Shown: positions 51,501 through 61,442, counted from the first letter of the stretch. The stretch: 64,000 bases of DNA from Bacteroidetes bacterium UBA6161 (GCA_002422315.1 DIUJ01000049.1:80612-144611); one strand, 5' to 3'. The notes: generated by a model not told the origin, from the letters alone. Translations and numbers: made by a program.

Positions 51501-52916
51501 ATGAAAAAAACGATTAAAATTAGTTTGTTGTTGGCTTTTTTATTTCTAGGAAATCAGCTGCATGTTTTGTCCCAATCCATAGCGCCTACCTGGTATGGTG
51601 CCCTTCGTATTCAAGGTACATCTTTGCGTTTGGTATTGCATGTTCAAAATTCTGAAGGAATATACTCTGCAAGCATGGATAGTCCAGACCAAAAAGCTTT
51701 TGATATCCCTGTAACAAGTATTAATATCCAAGACTCTTTTTTTAAATTTAGCATAAAGAATTTGCGAATAGAGTACTCTGGAATAATCCAATCCGATAGT
51801 TTAATTAAAGGTACTTTTACTCAGGCTGGTCAATCTTTTGCTATGGATTTAACAAGCAATGAATTAAATGTACCCAAGCTCAAGAGGCCGCAAGAACCCA
51901 AAGAACCTTTTGGGTATTCTCAGAAAGAGGTACGATTTTTTAATTCCCAAGATTCCATTTACTTAGCAGGAACATTAACTATACCTAAAGGCGAAGGCAA
52001 GCACCCCGCAGTGGTTCTGATAAGTGGTAGTGGGCCACAAAATAGGGACGAAGAAATATTAGGGCACAAACCTTTTTGGGTAATAGCAGACTTCCTAACT
52101 AGGAATGGTTTTGTTGTATTGCGTTTCGACGATAGAGGAACAGAAGAATCTGAGGGCGATTTTTACTCAGCTACCAGTGTGGATTTTGCAAGGGATGTAA
52201 GGGCTGCGCTTGATTTTTTAAAGACACAAAATGAAATTGACACCCATAATTTGGGCCTTATTGGCCATAGCGAAGGCGGTATGATAGCTCCAATGCTTGC
52301 AGCAAACGACAGCAATTTGGCTTTTTTGGTACTTTTGGCAGGAACAGGGCTGCCAGGAAAAGATATTTTGCTGCTACAGCAAGGATTAATTGCAAAGGCA
52401 AATGGAGTAAGTAAAAAAGATAGAAAGGCAGCCCATAAAACCAACAAAGAAGTTTTTGCAATCATGCAAAGTAGTCAAAATACAAATGAAATTAGAGTAC
52501 AATTGAGGAAATACTTTGATAAAATAATAGATGAAAAGGCAATGGAAAAACTGCCACAGGGGATGAGTAAGCAGGTGTATATTGGCCTGCAATTGTCTAG
52601 TTTAACTCAGCCATGGATGCTCTATTTTTTGAGCCACGACCCTGCAACAGTGCTTGAAAATGTAAAAGTGCCTGTATTGGCATTAAATGGTTCCAAGGAT
52701 TTGCAAGTGCCAGCAAAAGAAAACCTAAAAGCTATAAAAAAAGCTTTAAACAAGGGTGGAAACAAGCGAGTAACTACCAAAGAATTTCCCAGACTTAACC
52801 ATCTTTTCCAAACCTCAAAAACAGGTTCGCCATCGGAGTATGAAAGCATAGAAGAAACATTTTCGCCGGAGGTGCTAGAGTATATGTTACAATGGATGCA
52901 AGTAAATAAAAAATAA
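51501..52916 (+). CDS. Exported alpha/beta hydrolase (esterase/peptidase-like)
   Basis: 471 residues. A signal peptide (SLLLAFLFLGNQLHVLSQ) is followed by an N-terminal beta-rich domain of about 110 residues (WYGALRIQGTSLRLVLHV), then an alpha/beta hydrolase: HPAVVLISGSGPQNRDEE (oxyanion region), VVLRFDDRGTEESEG, LIGHSEGGMIAP (nucleophile Ser), VPVLALNGSKDLQVP (acid) and FPRLNHLFQ (His). This layout matches periplasmic hydrolases common in Bacteroidota with unknown substrates. Its stop overlaps the cupin start by one base (TAATG). Confidence 0.85.
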   Translation: MKKTIKISLLLAFLFLGNQLHVLSQSIAPTWYGALRIQGTSLRLVLHVQNSEGIYSASMDSPDQKAFDIPVTSINIQDSFFKFSIKNLRIEYSGIIQSDSLIKGTFTQAGQSFAMDLTSNELNVPKLKRPQEPKEPFGYSQKEVRFFNSQDSIYLAGTLTIPKGEGKHPAVVLISGSGPQNRDEEILGHKPFWVIADFLTRNGFVVLRFDDRGTEESEGDFYSATSVDFARDVRAALDFLKTQNEIDTHNLGLIGHSEGGMIAPMLAANDSNLAFLVLLAGTGLPGKDILLLQQGLIAKANGVSKKDRKAAHKTNKEVFAIMQSSQNTNEIRVQLRKYFDKIIDEKAMEKLPQGMSKQVYIGLQLSSLTQPWMLYFLSHDPATVLENVKVPVLALNGSKDLQVPAKENLKAIKKALNKGGNKRVTTKEFPRLNHLFQTSKTGSPSEYESIEETFSPEVLEYMLQWMQVNKK

Positions 52917-53278
52917 TGAACCATAAAGTAATTCTTGAAGAGAAATTTAAACTCATACACGAGCATTGGAATCCCAAAATTGCAGGTGAACTGAATGGAC
53001 AATATATCAAACTTGCAAAACTAAAAGGGGAGTTTGTATGGCATAAACACGATCACGAAGACGAAATGTTTTTGGTGGTAAAAGGGGTGCTAAAAATAGA
53101 GTTTAGGGATAGAATAGAAACCCTGCATCCTCAAGAATTTATCATAGTTCCTGCGGGAGAAGAACATAAGCCAATAGCAGAAGAGGAGGTAGAGGTTATG
53201 CTTTTTGAACCCCAAAGCACCTTGAATACAGGCAATGTAATTGAACAGAGAACCAAAGAAAAATTGGATAGAATATAA
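52916..53278 (+). CDS. Small cupin-domain protein
   Basis: 120 residues forming a single cupin barrel. GEFVWHKHDHEDEMFLVVKGVLKIEF has the His-x-His and Glu metal ligands, and EFIIVPAGEEHKPIAEEEVEVML the second motif with His. It could be a small metal-dependent enzyme or a sugar/ligand binder. No substrate is evident. It starts at the stop codon of the hydrolase and is followed by alkC after 3 bases. Confidence 0.85.
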   Translation: MNHKVILEEKFKLIHEHWNPKIAGELNGQYIKLAKLKGEFVWHKHDHEDEMFLVVKGVLKIEFRDRIETLHPQEFIIVPAGEEHKPIAEEEVEVMLFEPQSTLNTGNVIEQRTKEKLDRI

Positions 53279-53281
53279 GCC

Positions 53282-54397
53282 ATGCCTAGTTCCTTAAAAG
53301 ACCTTTATAACCAAGAGTTTTTTACTTGCTTTGGAGAAAAAGCACAAAAGTGTATTCCTGGTTTTGTTTTGCAAGAGTATCTTGATTTAACGATGGATAA
53401 CTCATGGCAAAACTTGGAACTAAAACAAAGAATGAGAAAAGCAGCCATTTCTCTTAGGCCTTTTATGCCGCATGATTTTCAAGAAAATTTTTTGGTTTAT
53501 AACAACCTTATTCTTGAAATCATATCAGATAACTCGGTGCAATATTCGGGTTTGTTGTACATGTTTTTGGCTGAATATATAGAAGTTTTTGGAATAGATT
53601 ATCCAGAAATAGCTTTACAAATGATGGAAATTCTTACCCCTCTGGCCAGTTGTGAATTTGCCATTAGGCCTTTTATTGTAAAATACCCCCAAATATTGAT
53701 TCCAAAGCTTATGGAATGGACACAGCACCCAAATGAACATGTAAGAAGGCTAGCTTCGGAAGGCAGTAGGCCTAGTTTGCCTTGGGCTATGGCTTTGCCT
53801 GAGTTTAAAAAAAATCCAAGTTTGGTAATTCCAATACTGGAAAACCTGATACAAGATGAATCAGAATATGTAAGGAGAAGCGTTGCAAATAGTCTGAATG
53901 ATATAAGTAAGATTCACCCTGATTTGGTTATAGATTTGGCTGAAAAATGGGTCAATGGTTATTTACCTACAAATAAATTAATGAAGCATGCTTGTAGAAC
54001 ATTGCTAAAGCAAGGAAATGAAAGAGCTCTGAAAGTATTTGGAATATTTTTTTCTGATACAGTTAAACTTAAACAGTTTAATATTGAAAAAAATGAAATA
54101 AGACTAGGGGAGAGGCTTGATTTTGAATTTGCAATAGAGAATATGGATGAGAAAGAGCAAAAGATTAGATTGGAATATGTGCTTTATTTTTTACTCCAAA
54201 ACAATAACTACGGAAAAAAAGTATTTCAAATTTCAGAGTTGCTACTTGCTTCCAAGCAAAATAAAAGTTTTAAAAAAAGCCATTCTTTTAGGATAATGAC
54301 CACAAGGAAATATTACCAAGGACCACAAAAAATAGGAATTTGTATCAATGGAAAAGAATTGGAAGTTATTCCATTCTACCTTCGTACTATTGTATAA
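53282..54397 (+). CDS. AlkC-type DNA alkylation repair glycosylase
   Basis: 371 residues. The N-terminal part is built of HEAT-like helices; HPNEHVRRLASEGSRPSLPW and DESEYVRRSVANSLNDISK are typical of AlkC/AlkD proteins that remove 3-methyladenine and other alkylated bases. The C-terminal 100 residues or so look like the Ig-like domain specific to AlkC (LEYVLYFLLQNNN ... KYYQGPQKIGICINGKEL). It acts on the chromosome in the cytoplasm. Tight spacing places it in one message with the cupin and hydrolase genes. Confidence 0.82.
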   Translation: MPSSLKDLYNQEFFTCFGEKAQKCIPGFVLQEYLDLTMDNSWQNLELKQRMRKAAISLRPFMPHDFQENFLVYNNLILEIISDNSVQYSGLLYMFLAEYIEVFGIDYPEIALQMMEILTPLASCEFAIRPFIVKYPQILIPKLMEWTQHPNEHVRRLASEGSRPSLPWAMALPEFKKNPSLVIPILENLIQDESEYVRRSVANSLNDISKIHPDLVIDLAEKWVNGYLPTNKLMKHACRTLLKQGNERALKVFGIFFSDTVKLKQFNIEKNEIRLGERLDFEFAIENMDEKEQKIRLEYVLYFLLQNNNYGKKVFQISELLLASKQNKSFKKSHSFRIMTTRKYYQGPQKIGICINGKELEVIPFYLRTIV

Positions 54398-54434
54398 ATT
54401 ATAGAAAAGTTTACCTTCGCCATCTTACAACACT

Positions 54435-55319
54435 ATGTTTTATTACAATCCTAAAGACTGGGTATTTGCTATTTTCAGAATTCCCAAATCCGATACTTTT
54501 AGAACCCTTTTGCCGGCACTTTTGTTTGTACTGTTGTATTCTTGGGCTATAGTGTATGTAGAGAAAGAGTACCTTAAACTAACAGAAGACAACAACGCCA
54601 AAAACATCACCATTATGCATACTCTATTGGGTTTTGCAATTTCTATGTTGTTGGTATTTAGAACAAATACTGCTTATGACAGATGGTGGGAGGGTCGTAA
54701 ATTATGGGGTAATTTGGTAAATAACAGTAGGAATTTAGCTATTAAATTACAAGCGATTCTTCCGGATGAGGACAATGGCTCACGAGTTTTTTTTAAGGAA
54801 ATCATTCCAATGTTTGCTTTTGCGCTTCAAAAACATTTACAAAAAGAAAGTACTTTGGTTCAGCTAGACGAAAATTCTACTAAAAATCTATCCGATTCTA
54901 AATCTATAACACATTTACCCAACGAGATAGCCCAAAGTATAATACACAAGGTAAATTCACTGTATATGCAAAAAACAATTTCAGGGTCCCAAATGTGGAT
55001 GCTGAATGAACAACTTACTAGTTTAACCGATATTTGTGGGGCCTGCGAAAGGATTAAAAACACTCCAATTCCTTTTAGTTACAGCGCTTTTATTAAAAAG
55101 TTTATCTTTTTTTATGTGATAACTTTACCAATAGGTCTAGCTTTTACTTTGGGCTATATAGCTATACCTGTAACCGCTTTTATATTTTATATTCTTGCAA
55201 GTTTAGAACTCATAGCCGAAGAGATAGAAGACCCTTTTGGCACAGATGCCAACGACTTGCCAATGGAGAAAATTGCTCAGAATATTCAAGAAAATGTTCA
55301 AAATATAATTAAGATATAA
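54435..55319 (+). CDS. Bestrophin-family (UPF0187) membrane channel
   Basis: 294 residues with about four hydrophobic helices. Family features are LGFAISMLLVFRTNTAYDRWWEGRKLWGNLVN, INEQ-like LNEQLTSLTDICGACERIKNTPIPFSYSAF, and EEIEDPFGTDANDLPME near the C-terminus. Bacterial bestrophins form pentameric ion channels, some favouring cations such as Na+. It probably sits in the inner membrane. A TACCTTCG box at about 54412 could give it its own promoter. Confidence 0.92.
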   Translation: MFYYNPKDWVFAIFRIPKSDTFRTLLPALLFVLLYSWAIVYVEKEYLKLTEDNNAKNITIMHTLLGFAISMLLVFRTNTAYDRWWEGRKLWGNLVNNSRNLAIKLQAILPDEDNGSRVFFKEIIPMFAFALQKHLQKESTLVQLDENSTKNLSDSKSITHLPNEIAQSIIHKVNSLYMQKTISGSQMWMLNEQLTSLTDICGACERIKNTPIPFSYSAFIKKFIFFYVITLPIGLAFTLGYIAIPVTAFIFYILASLELIAEEIEDPFGTDANDLPMEKIAQNIQENVQNIIKI

Positions 55320-55325
55320 ATAGAT

Positions 55326-55733
55326 ATGATAGAAATAGAAGTAACAATTGAAAGTAGTATTAGTAAAGTATGGAACTCATTCTTTACTGCAGAAAGTATA
55401 TGTAAATGGAATTTTGCAAGTGAAGAGTGGTATTGTCCAGCTGCCAAACTGGACTTTAAAGAAGGCGGGGAGTTTTGCTATACGATGTCGGCCAAAGACC
55501 AAAGTTTTTGCTTTGATTTAAAGGGGGTTTTCATAAACATAGTTCCTTTGCAATTGCTTGAATATAAATTGGAAGATGGAAGAATGGTAAGGGTGGAATT
55601 TATTCAACAAAATGAAAAAGAAGTACATGTAAAACAGTATTTTGAACCTGAATCTGAAAACCCAGAGGATCTTCAAAAACAAGGATGGCAGGCTATATTA
55701 AATAATTTCAAGCTGTTTGTAGAACAAAATTAA
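55326..55733 (+). CDS. SRPBCC/AHSA1-domain protein
   Basis: 135 residues with the START-like helix-grip fold: VTIESSISKVWNSFFTAESICKWNFASEEWYCPAAKLDFKEGGEFCYTM and the C-terminal GWQAILNNFKLFVEQ helix. Members bind small hydrophobic molecules or help Hsp90. Ligand unknown. It begins 6 bases after the bestrophin stop and 5 bases before the glycosyltransferase start region. Confidence 0.85.
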   Translation: MIEIEVTIESSISKVWNSFFTAESICKWNFASEEWYCPAAKLDFKEGGEFCYTMSAKDQSFCFDLKGVFINIVPLQLLEYKLEDGRMVRVEFIQQNEKEVHVKQYFEPESENPEDLQKQGWQAILNNFKLFVEQN

Positions 55734-55738
55734 GACAT

Positions 55739-57247
55739 ATGCTAAAATTGAATTCTTGGAAATGGATCATACTAATTCTCTTAGTTGTGATTTTTTATTT
55801 TCCAGTATTTCTTAAACTAGACTCTCAAGTATTGAGAGAATGGGACGAACCCAGGAATGCGATAAACGCAGTAGAAATGTACCAAAATCATAACTTTATT
55901 ACCCGTTTTTTTGATGGAGAACCAGATATGTGGGAAGTTAAACCACCTTTTTTAGTTTGGTTGCAAGTGCTAAGTATGAAGATTTTTGGCATAAATGAAT
56001 TGGCAGTTCGTTTTCCCTCAGCATTCGCTACTTTTTGCTTGTTGTTTTTTTTAGTTTATTATTTTTACAAGTCACAAAGTGCACCTGTCATTGGAATTTA
56101 TAGCGCTTTTATCTTAGTTACTTCACTTGGGTATATGGGTTGGCATGTTTCAAGAACTGGAGACCATGATAGCTTGTTAAGCCTATTTATGCTCTTATAT
56201 GTCTTAGCATTTTATTCCCTTTTGTATGAAAATGATCCAAAGAAAAAAATTAGAAAGACATATTTGTTTTTCTTTTTTCTTTTCCTTGCTTTTTTTACCA
56301 AGAGCGTTGCCAGTCTCATGTTTTTGCCTGCACTAGGGTTATTTGCTTTAATAAACAAAAAAATCAAGATTATTTTCACACATAAACATACTTATATTGC
56401 ATTGTTTACATTTATTCTGTTCGTATTTTTTTACTATTATTTAAGGGAACTGCATAGTCCTGGATATCTTAAAATAGTTTGGAATGAAGAATGGTTCCCA
56501 AGATATTTTAATGCAAGCAAGGTATTCAAAGAGGAACCCTTTTTATATTATTACAATAATATGCACGAGAATAGGTTTTATCCCTGGATTTTGTTCTTAA
56601 TACCAGCCTTTGTATTACAATTTTTTACAGTTCCTAAGTTACATAAATCATTTTATGTATACATTTCCTTGTGTATAGTCTTTTTCCTTGCAATCATTTC
56701 CAAAGGAAGTAAGAATTTTTGGTACGATGCACCCGCTTATCCTCTAATGGCAATACATATTGCTGGAGTATTTTACTTTACCTCTTTAAAACTCTTATCT
56801 GGGTTTAAGTTAAATTTAAAATGGTCACAAACAATATTGATGGTTTTGATACCTTTTATTTTCTATATCCCATATAGAAAAGTAGTGAGCCAAAATATTA
56901 ATCAATTGGAAAATACCAATGGGGTTTCATACTATGCTATTCCCTATGTCTTACGAGAAATGCAAGAATCCAAGTTGAATCTACAAACCCCACTCCATAT
57001 AGTATATGAAAATTATACTGGGCATATTTTGTTTTATGTTAAAGCATTGGAGGTGGAAAAAGGGATAAAAGACATATCGTTCAAGTCAAAAGAAAATATA
57101 ATCCAAGGAGATAGAATAATTGTTTCCCAATCTCATGTAGAAGAATTTTTAAAAGAAAATTTTGAAACTCATAAGATACATTCGGCTCATGGAGCAAATG
57201 TTTATGAGATAATTGGCAAAGTCCCTATTCTTCCTAAGAAGGATTAA
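55739..57247 (+). CDS. ArnT/PMT-type membrane glycosyltransferase (GT-C)
   Basis: 502 residues with about ten membrane helices. The first periplasmic loop carries LREWDEPRNAINAVEMYQN with the acidic residues needed by lipid-phosphate-sugar-dependent transferases, and WEVKPPFLVWLQVLSMKIFGINELAVRFPSAF matches the PMT_2 pattern. It would move a sugar from a polyprenyl carrier to a lipid or protein on the outside of the inner membrane. The acceptor is unknown. The end overlaps the convergent AbgT gene by 14 bases. Confidence 0.85.
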   Translation: MLKLNSWKWIILILLVVIFYFPVFLKLDSQVLREWDEPRNAINAVEMYQNHNFITRFFDGEPDMWEVKPPFLVWLQVLSMKIFGINELAVRFPSAFATFCLLFFLVYYFYKSQSAPVIGIYSAFILVTSLGYMGWHVSRTGDHDSLLSLFMLLYVLAFYSLLYENDPKKKIRKTYLFFFFLFLAFFTKSVASLMFLPALGLFALINKKIKIIFTHKHTYIALFTFILFVFFYYYLRELHSPGYLKIVWNEEWFPRYFNASKVFKEEPFLYYYNNMHENRFYPWILFLIPAFVLQFFTVPKLHKSFYVYISLCIVFFLAIISKGSKNFWYDAPAYPLMAIHIAGVFYFTSLKLLSGFKLNLKWSQTILMVLIPFIFYIPYRKVVSQNINQLENTNGVSYYAIPYVLREMQESKLNLQTPLHIVYENYTGHILFYVKALEVEKGIKDISFKSKENIIQGDRIIVSQSHVEEFLKENFETHKIHSAHGANVYEIIGKVPILPKKD

Positions 57248-58766
57248 TATTAAATTCTAAAGGAGAGTCTGGGCCAATTGGCAAACCAAGTTGAATCCAA
57301 ATAATTAACAAAATACTCCATCCGATTAAGAAAATTAAAGAATAGGGGAGCATAGTAGAAATAATGGTTCCAATTCCTGCTTTGCTATCGTAGCGTTGCA
57401 TAAAGGCAACAATTAGAGCAAAATAGGACATCATTGGAGAAATTATATTGGTAACACTGTCGCCCACTCTATAAGCCATTTGTACAAGTTCTGGAGAATA
57501 TCCTAATAGCATAAACATAGGGATAAATACAGGTGCCATTATTGCCCATTTTGCAGAAGCACTTCCCATAACCAAGTTTATAATTGCAGAAATAATAACA
57601 AAAGACAACATGAGAGGGATAGGACCGAGGCCAGAACTTTTAAGCACTTCAGCACCTTTTACTGCAAAGATTAACCCTAGTTTGGTTTCGTTAAAATAAG
57701 CTACAAATTGAGCTGCGAAAAATACCAATACTATATAGGATGCTAAGGTTTCCATGCTTTTAGCCATTCCTTTCATTACATCGCTATCATTTTTAATGGT
57801 TTTGGCGCCAACTCCATAAAAAATTCCCGCAATAGCAGCCCCTAAAAAGATAATAGCTACAATGCTATGCATAAATGGTGATTTTAGTATAGAGCCTTCT
57901 TCGCCCCTAAAATATCCATCGTAAGGGATAAGACCACCTAAAATAAATGCAGAGAAAAGTACTATTCCAATAAGTGCGAAGAGCAAACCTTTTTTCTCTA
58001 AGGTAGTCATTTTATCTATAGAAACAGCTTTTTCTGTTCCGGTGTATTCTCCCAAGCGTGGAACAATAATTTTTTCTGTTACCCATGTACCTAAAATAGC
58101 AATGATAAAAGTAGAAACAAACATAAAGTAATAATTCGCAGCAGGATTTACGGTGTATCCTTCTTGAAGTATTTGAGCAGCTTCCTGACTTAATCCAGCA
58201 AGCAAAGGGTCTATAGTTCCTAAAAGTAAATTTGCACTATAGCCACCCGAAACCCCCGCAAAAGCAGCTGCTAATCCCGCAAATGGGTGTCGGCCTGCTG
58301 CTAGGAATATAACGGCAGCCAATGGAACAAGCAAAACATAGCCTACCTCGCTCGCAGTATTGGACAAAACTCCTGAAAATACAATGATAAAGGTAAGAAG
58401 TTTTTTGGGAGAATTTAAAACTACCAAACGCAAAACAGCTCCAATAAGGCCGCTACCTTCTGCTATGCCAATACCAAGCAAGGCAACCAAAACTGTTCCC
58501 AATGGCGCAAAATCAGTAAAGTTTTTCACCATTTTTGTCATCATAAAATGCAGGCCTTCTGTTGAAAGTAAATTAAAAGGCTTAATTGTTTCCTTTGTTC
58601 CAGGGTGAATTACCGAGATGTCATAAAAACTCACAATCCAAGAAATAAGCACAACAAGGAGAGCAAACCCTGCAAATAAGGTTGCTGGATGGGGAAGTAA
58701 ATTCCCTACTTTTTCTACTCCATTCAAAAATCTATCTACTAAACTGGTTTTATTTTTTTGTGACAT
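57234..58766 (-). CDS. AbgT-family transporter
   Basis: 510 residues from ATG 58766 (MSQKNKTSLVDRFLNGVEKV). The frame extends to 58826 but that stretch is not family-like. About 12 helices with GNLLPHPATLFAGFALLVVLISW, APLGTVLVALLGIGIAEGSGLIGAVLR, ANLLLGTIDPLLAGLSQEAA and GSASAKWAIMAPVFIPMFMLLGYSPELVQMAYRVGDSVTNIISP. Members take up p-aminobenzoyl-glutamate or export antifolate drugs such as sulfonamides. The direction here cannot be told. Confidence 0.92.
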   Translation of the reverse strand: MSQKNKTSLVDRFLNGVEKVGNLLPHPATLFAGFALLVVLISWIVSFYDISVIHPGTKETIKPFNLLSTEGLHFMMTKMVKNFTDFAPLGTVLVALLGIGIAEGSGLIGAVLRLVVLNSPKKLLTFIIVFSGVLSNTASEVGYVLLVPLAAVIFLAAGRHPFAGLAAAFAGVSGGYSANLLLGTIDPLLAGLSQEAAQILQEGYTVNPAANYYFMFVSTFIIAILGTWVTEKIIVPRLGEYTGTEKAVSIDKMTTLEKKGLLFALIGIVLFSAFILGGLIPYDGYFRGEEGSILKSPFMHSIVAIIFLGAAIAGIFYGVGAKTIKNDSDVMKGMAKSMETLASYIVLVFFAAQFVAYFNETKLGLIFAVKGAEVLKSSGLGPIPLMLSFVIISAIINLVMGSASAKWAIMAPVFIPMFMLLGYSPELVQMAYRVGDSVTNIISPMMSYFALIVAFMQRYDSKAGIGTIISTMLPYSLIFLIGWSILLIIWIQLGLPIGPDSPLEFNINPS

Positions 58767-58808
58767 TTTGGCTATTGGAATTAATACGGGCAAATAAAAC
58801 CTTAAAAA

Positions 58809-59099
58809 ATGGAATTTACAAAACAAGTTTTTGGGATTCTTCCTTTTTGTAAGGAGTTGTATTTATTGGTAGGTGTTTCCTCTTTTTTAGGTTTTGGAAC
58901 AACCTTAGTTTCTCCTACTTTTCTGTCTATAATAGCACAAGTTACTTGGCCCATACAAAGAGCTGAAAGCATTGGTACTTTTCTATTGTGGATAGATTAT
59001 GGTGATGCTTTCGGGGTGGAAATTTCTGGTATTACAACAGATTTATTCGGGGTAGAGTATGTCATTTATTTGGGATACTCAGCATCTTATTTTCTTTAG
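58809..59099 (+). pseudogene. Decayed fragment of an MFS transporter
   Basis: A 96-residue frame containing SPTFLSIIAQVTWPIQRAES, then IGTFLLWIDYGDAFGVEISG and TTDLFGVEYVIYLG. This resembles the last two or three helices of a major facilitator (the loop with Arg, then G-x-x-x-D-x-F-G). The expected first ten helices are missing. After the stop, a different frame reads LFSLVIQFRML, similar to a transporter end, suggesting a frameshift as well. It is probably a remnant. Confidence 0.5.
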
Positions 59100-59270
59100 T
59101 TATCCAATTCCGAATGCTTTCACAAAAAAATAGTGAAAGTATAAGTGAAATGAATTCTTTTATTTAGGCTGTAAATTAGGTTAGGGTTATTTTACCTTTA
59201 GATACTGTAAAACTATACATTACTACGGTATCTACATTTTTTTTATTTATAGATCCTGGTTGCCAAATCT

Positions 59271-59708
59271 TTAATTCTTTAATTCTTTAAATACAGAAAC
59301 AACTTCATTGTCTAACTCTTTACTCGATGTCTTATTGCTCATTTCACATTGAACCATTTCACCTTTACAATTTACTATAATACTTACCATTCCTTTATCT
59401 TCTATATCTGTATTACTTTTTAAAAAATCAACTTTTTGATTTAATTCAATGCTTATCTCTTCTTTAGATTTAGGAGCAATTGCTTTAATTTGACCGTTGC
59501 CAGGCAAAGGTAAAATTGCAAGTACATATTCATTGTTGCAAACACCTTCTATTGGTTCTTTTACTTCCATTATCGCAACCATATTATTCATGGAGTTGTT
59601 GGATATTGTAGAGGAATTGTTTGTTGTTTTAGAAGACGAACAAGAGAACAAGACAGAAATTGAAACAATTAATCCTAGTCTTGTTGGGTTGTTAAATTTG
59701 TTTTTCAT
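59271..59708 (-). CDS. Small lipoprotein, possibly with a TonB-like end
   Basis: 145 residues. Lipoprotein signal with Cys23 in SVLFSCSSSK, then a Ser/Asn-rich linker. The C-terminal part (KGMVSIIVNCKGEMVQCEM ... LDNEVVSVFKEL) is faintly like the TonB C-terminal fold, but short. Function unknown. It follows the TPR gene on the same strand, with a 26-base gap. Confidence 0.6.
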   Translation of the reverse strand: MKNKFNNPTRLGLIVSISVLFSCSSSKTTNNSSTISNNSMNNMVAIMEVKEPIEGVCNNEYVLAILPLPGNGQIKAIAPKSKEEISIELNQKVDFLKSNTDIEDKGMVSIIVNCKGEMVQCEMSNKTSSKELDNEVVSVFKELKN

Positions 59709-59734
59709 TTGATTTATTTTGAGTGTAAAAAAAA

Positions 59735-60853
59735 TTATTTATCGTATTGGTTTCTGTGAAATTTATTGGTGTTGTCAATTTTCAAGCTATTTTCTCCGAA
59801 CCAAGTTACAAAATTCTCCCATTTTTCTTTGTTTTCTGTTTTCCATTTTATAAAACCATTTTCGTCACCTTTCATGAGTATCCAATTGCTATAAGCCTCG
59901 AAATGACCAGCATCATAAATAGTTTTTTGATAGGTAAACAAAAGGATAGGGTAATTTTTAGAATGTCCGCTTTCGTAATATTTTTCTATAAATTTGTTTC
60001 TAATAGTATGGAGCGATTCAAAATTGATTGTTTTTTCAGGTAAAGAAGATAGTAGAAGCAAGGGCTCATATACCCCAATACTAAAAGGAAGTCTGAAATC
60101 TTTGGGGTCTATTTTTTCATCTATGTACAGGGTGTTTACCTTGCTAAAACTTAAATTTCTAGAAGTATCACTCGTAATGTTTATTCCATTGATATAGCTT
60201 TCGTAGAGCAGCTTGCTTATTTCTTGTGTACGTTTGCTATTGCGCTCCAAATTCATAAACAATTCTCCATAAATCATTCCCCAAACTTTTTCTGAGGAAT
60301 TACAAAAAATTATAGTTGCCCAATAATAATTTGAAGGGAATTTAGGGGCTACTTCTATGCCTTTTTCATAAAAGGATAAAGCAGCTAAATATTTTCCTTC
60401 ATGTCTTTCCATGCTGCCCCTTTCAAGATATAATATTCCTGAGTTTGGGAATAATTCTAATCCTTTTTCGTAGGTTTCTATTGCTTTTACCTTATTGCCA
60501 CTCATGCTATAAGAGTTTCCAAGTAATTGATAAATAAGGTCGTGTATGTTGTTATGCTTTGTAAGTGAGGAAAGTATTTTTATAGCTGCTTTATAGTCTT
60601 TTTTAAGATAATAGGCGTAAGCTGTTTCGTAGGGGTAATTAATATTGTTGGGGTCGAGTTTTTTTGCTTCTTTAAGAAGTTTTAAGGAACCCTCTATATC
60701 TCCCTTGTCCATTAGTTTTATAGCTTCCATGCCTTTTGAATAGGCTTTTTCTTGGTTGGAGATTTGAGAAAATAAGGGATATGAGAAAAGAAACAAACCA
60801 CAAAAAACAAGCATTTTCCTTATTTTTGATATATTCATAATTTGGTTTTTCAT
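59735..60853 (-). CDS. Secreted tetratricopeptide-repeat protein
   Basis: 372 residues. A signal peptide (MLVFCGLFLFSYPLFSQ) is followed by at least four TPR units between residues 35 and 190 (AMEAIKLMDKGDIEGSLKLLKEAKKLDPNN is the first; YPYETAYAYYLKKDYKAAIKIL, LLGNSYSMSGNKVKAIETYEKGLELFPN and LYLERGSMERHEGKYLAALSFYEKGIEVAP follow). The C-terminal half has no repeats and no known motif. TPRs bind other proteins. The partner is unknown. The start may be at 60853 or at an in-frame ATG at 60838. Confidence 0.78.
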   Translation of the reverse strand: MKNQIMNISKIRKMLVFCGLFLFSYPLFSQISNQEKAYSKGMEAIKLMDKGDIEGSLKLLKEAKKLDPNNINYPYETAYAYYLKKDYKAAIKILSSLTKHNNIHDLIYQLLGNSYSMSGNKVKAIETYEKGLELFPNSGILYLERGSMERHEGKYLAALSFYEKGIEVAPKFPSNYYWATIIFCNSSEKVWGMIYGELFMNLERNSKRTQEISKLLYESYINGINITSDTSRNLSFSKVNTLYIDEKIDPKDFRLPFSIGVYEPLLLLSSLPEKTINFESLHTIRNKFIEKYYESGHSKNYPILLFTYQKTIYDAGHFEAYSNWILMKGDENGFIKWKTENKEKWENFVTWFGENSLKIDNTNKFHRNQYDK

Positions 60854-60935
60854 ATAGTTTTTAGTTAGTGTCCAATAAAGATTTCTTATTTACGTAGTGC
60901 TAGTTTTTATGCCAAGTTATTCTTTGAGTTTTTGT

Positions 60936-61442
60936 CTACGCATTTTTTGAAATATGATCCTCTAAGGTCCCCTTATTTTGCATCTTAATATACTTTTCGA
61001 TTGCTTTATTTTTAGGCATTACTTTTTTATTCTTCTTATAAAATTCAATAACCGAATGAATTCCTGCAGTAGATCCTTTAATAGGATTTTCAAAGTCATC
61101 AGATTCTATACTATATCTTGCCCATGAACCTAAAAAAATTAACAACAAGTCTGGATTATCCATAAAAGTTACAATTTCACTTTTAATTAATACTTTTACT
61201 TTTGGACTACCTGTTAGCCATGTCATTAAAAATAAATTTGCTTGGTTTCTTAATTTCTTTTCTTCATTTATTGGTGTAATTTCAAGCCAATTGATACATT
61301 CTATAAATTTGTCTTCGTATTTGTCATAGTCGGCCGGTGTTTCTAGCTTGTAATCACTTGGTAATGCAAAGTTTTGCGCTTGTGAAACAAATTGAAAAAG
61401 TGTAAGGGCAAGTGTAAGTGTTATTGATTTCATAGTTCTCAT
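60936..61442 (-). CDS. Small secreted protein of unknown function
   Basis: 168 residues, or 165 if started at the second Met (61433). Signal peptide SITLTLALTLFQFVSQAQ. The mature part is mostly helical (DYDKYEDKFIECINWLEITP, NQANLFLMTWLTGSPKVKVLI) with a Lys-rich end. No domain recognised. Same strand as the TPR and lipoprotein genes downstream. Confidence 0.65.
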   Translation of the reverse strand: MRTMKSITLTLALTLFQFVSQAQNFALPSDYKLETPADYDKYEDKFIECINWLEITPINEEKKLRNQANLFLMTWLTGSPKVKVLIKSEIVTFMDNPDLLLIFLGSWARYSIESDDFENPIKGSTAGIHSVIEFYKKNKKVMPKNKAIEKYIKMQNKGTLEDHISKNA

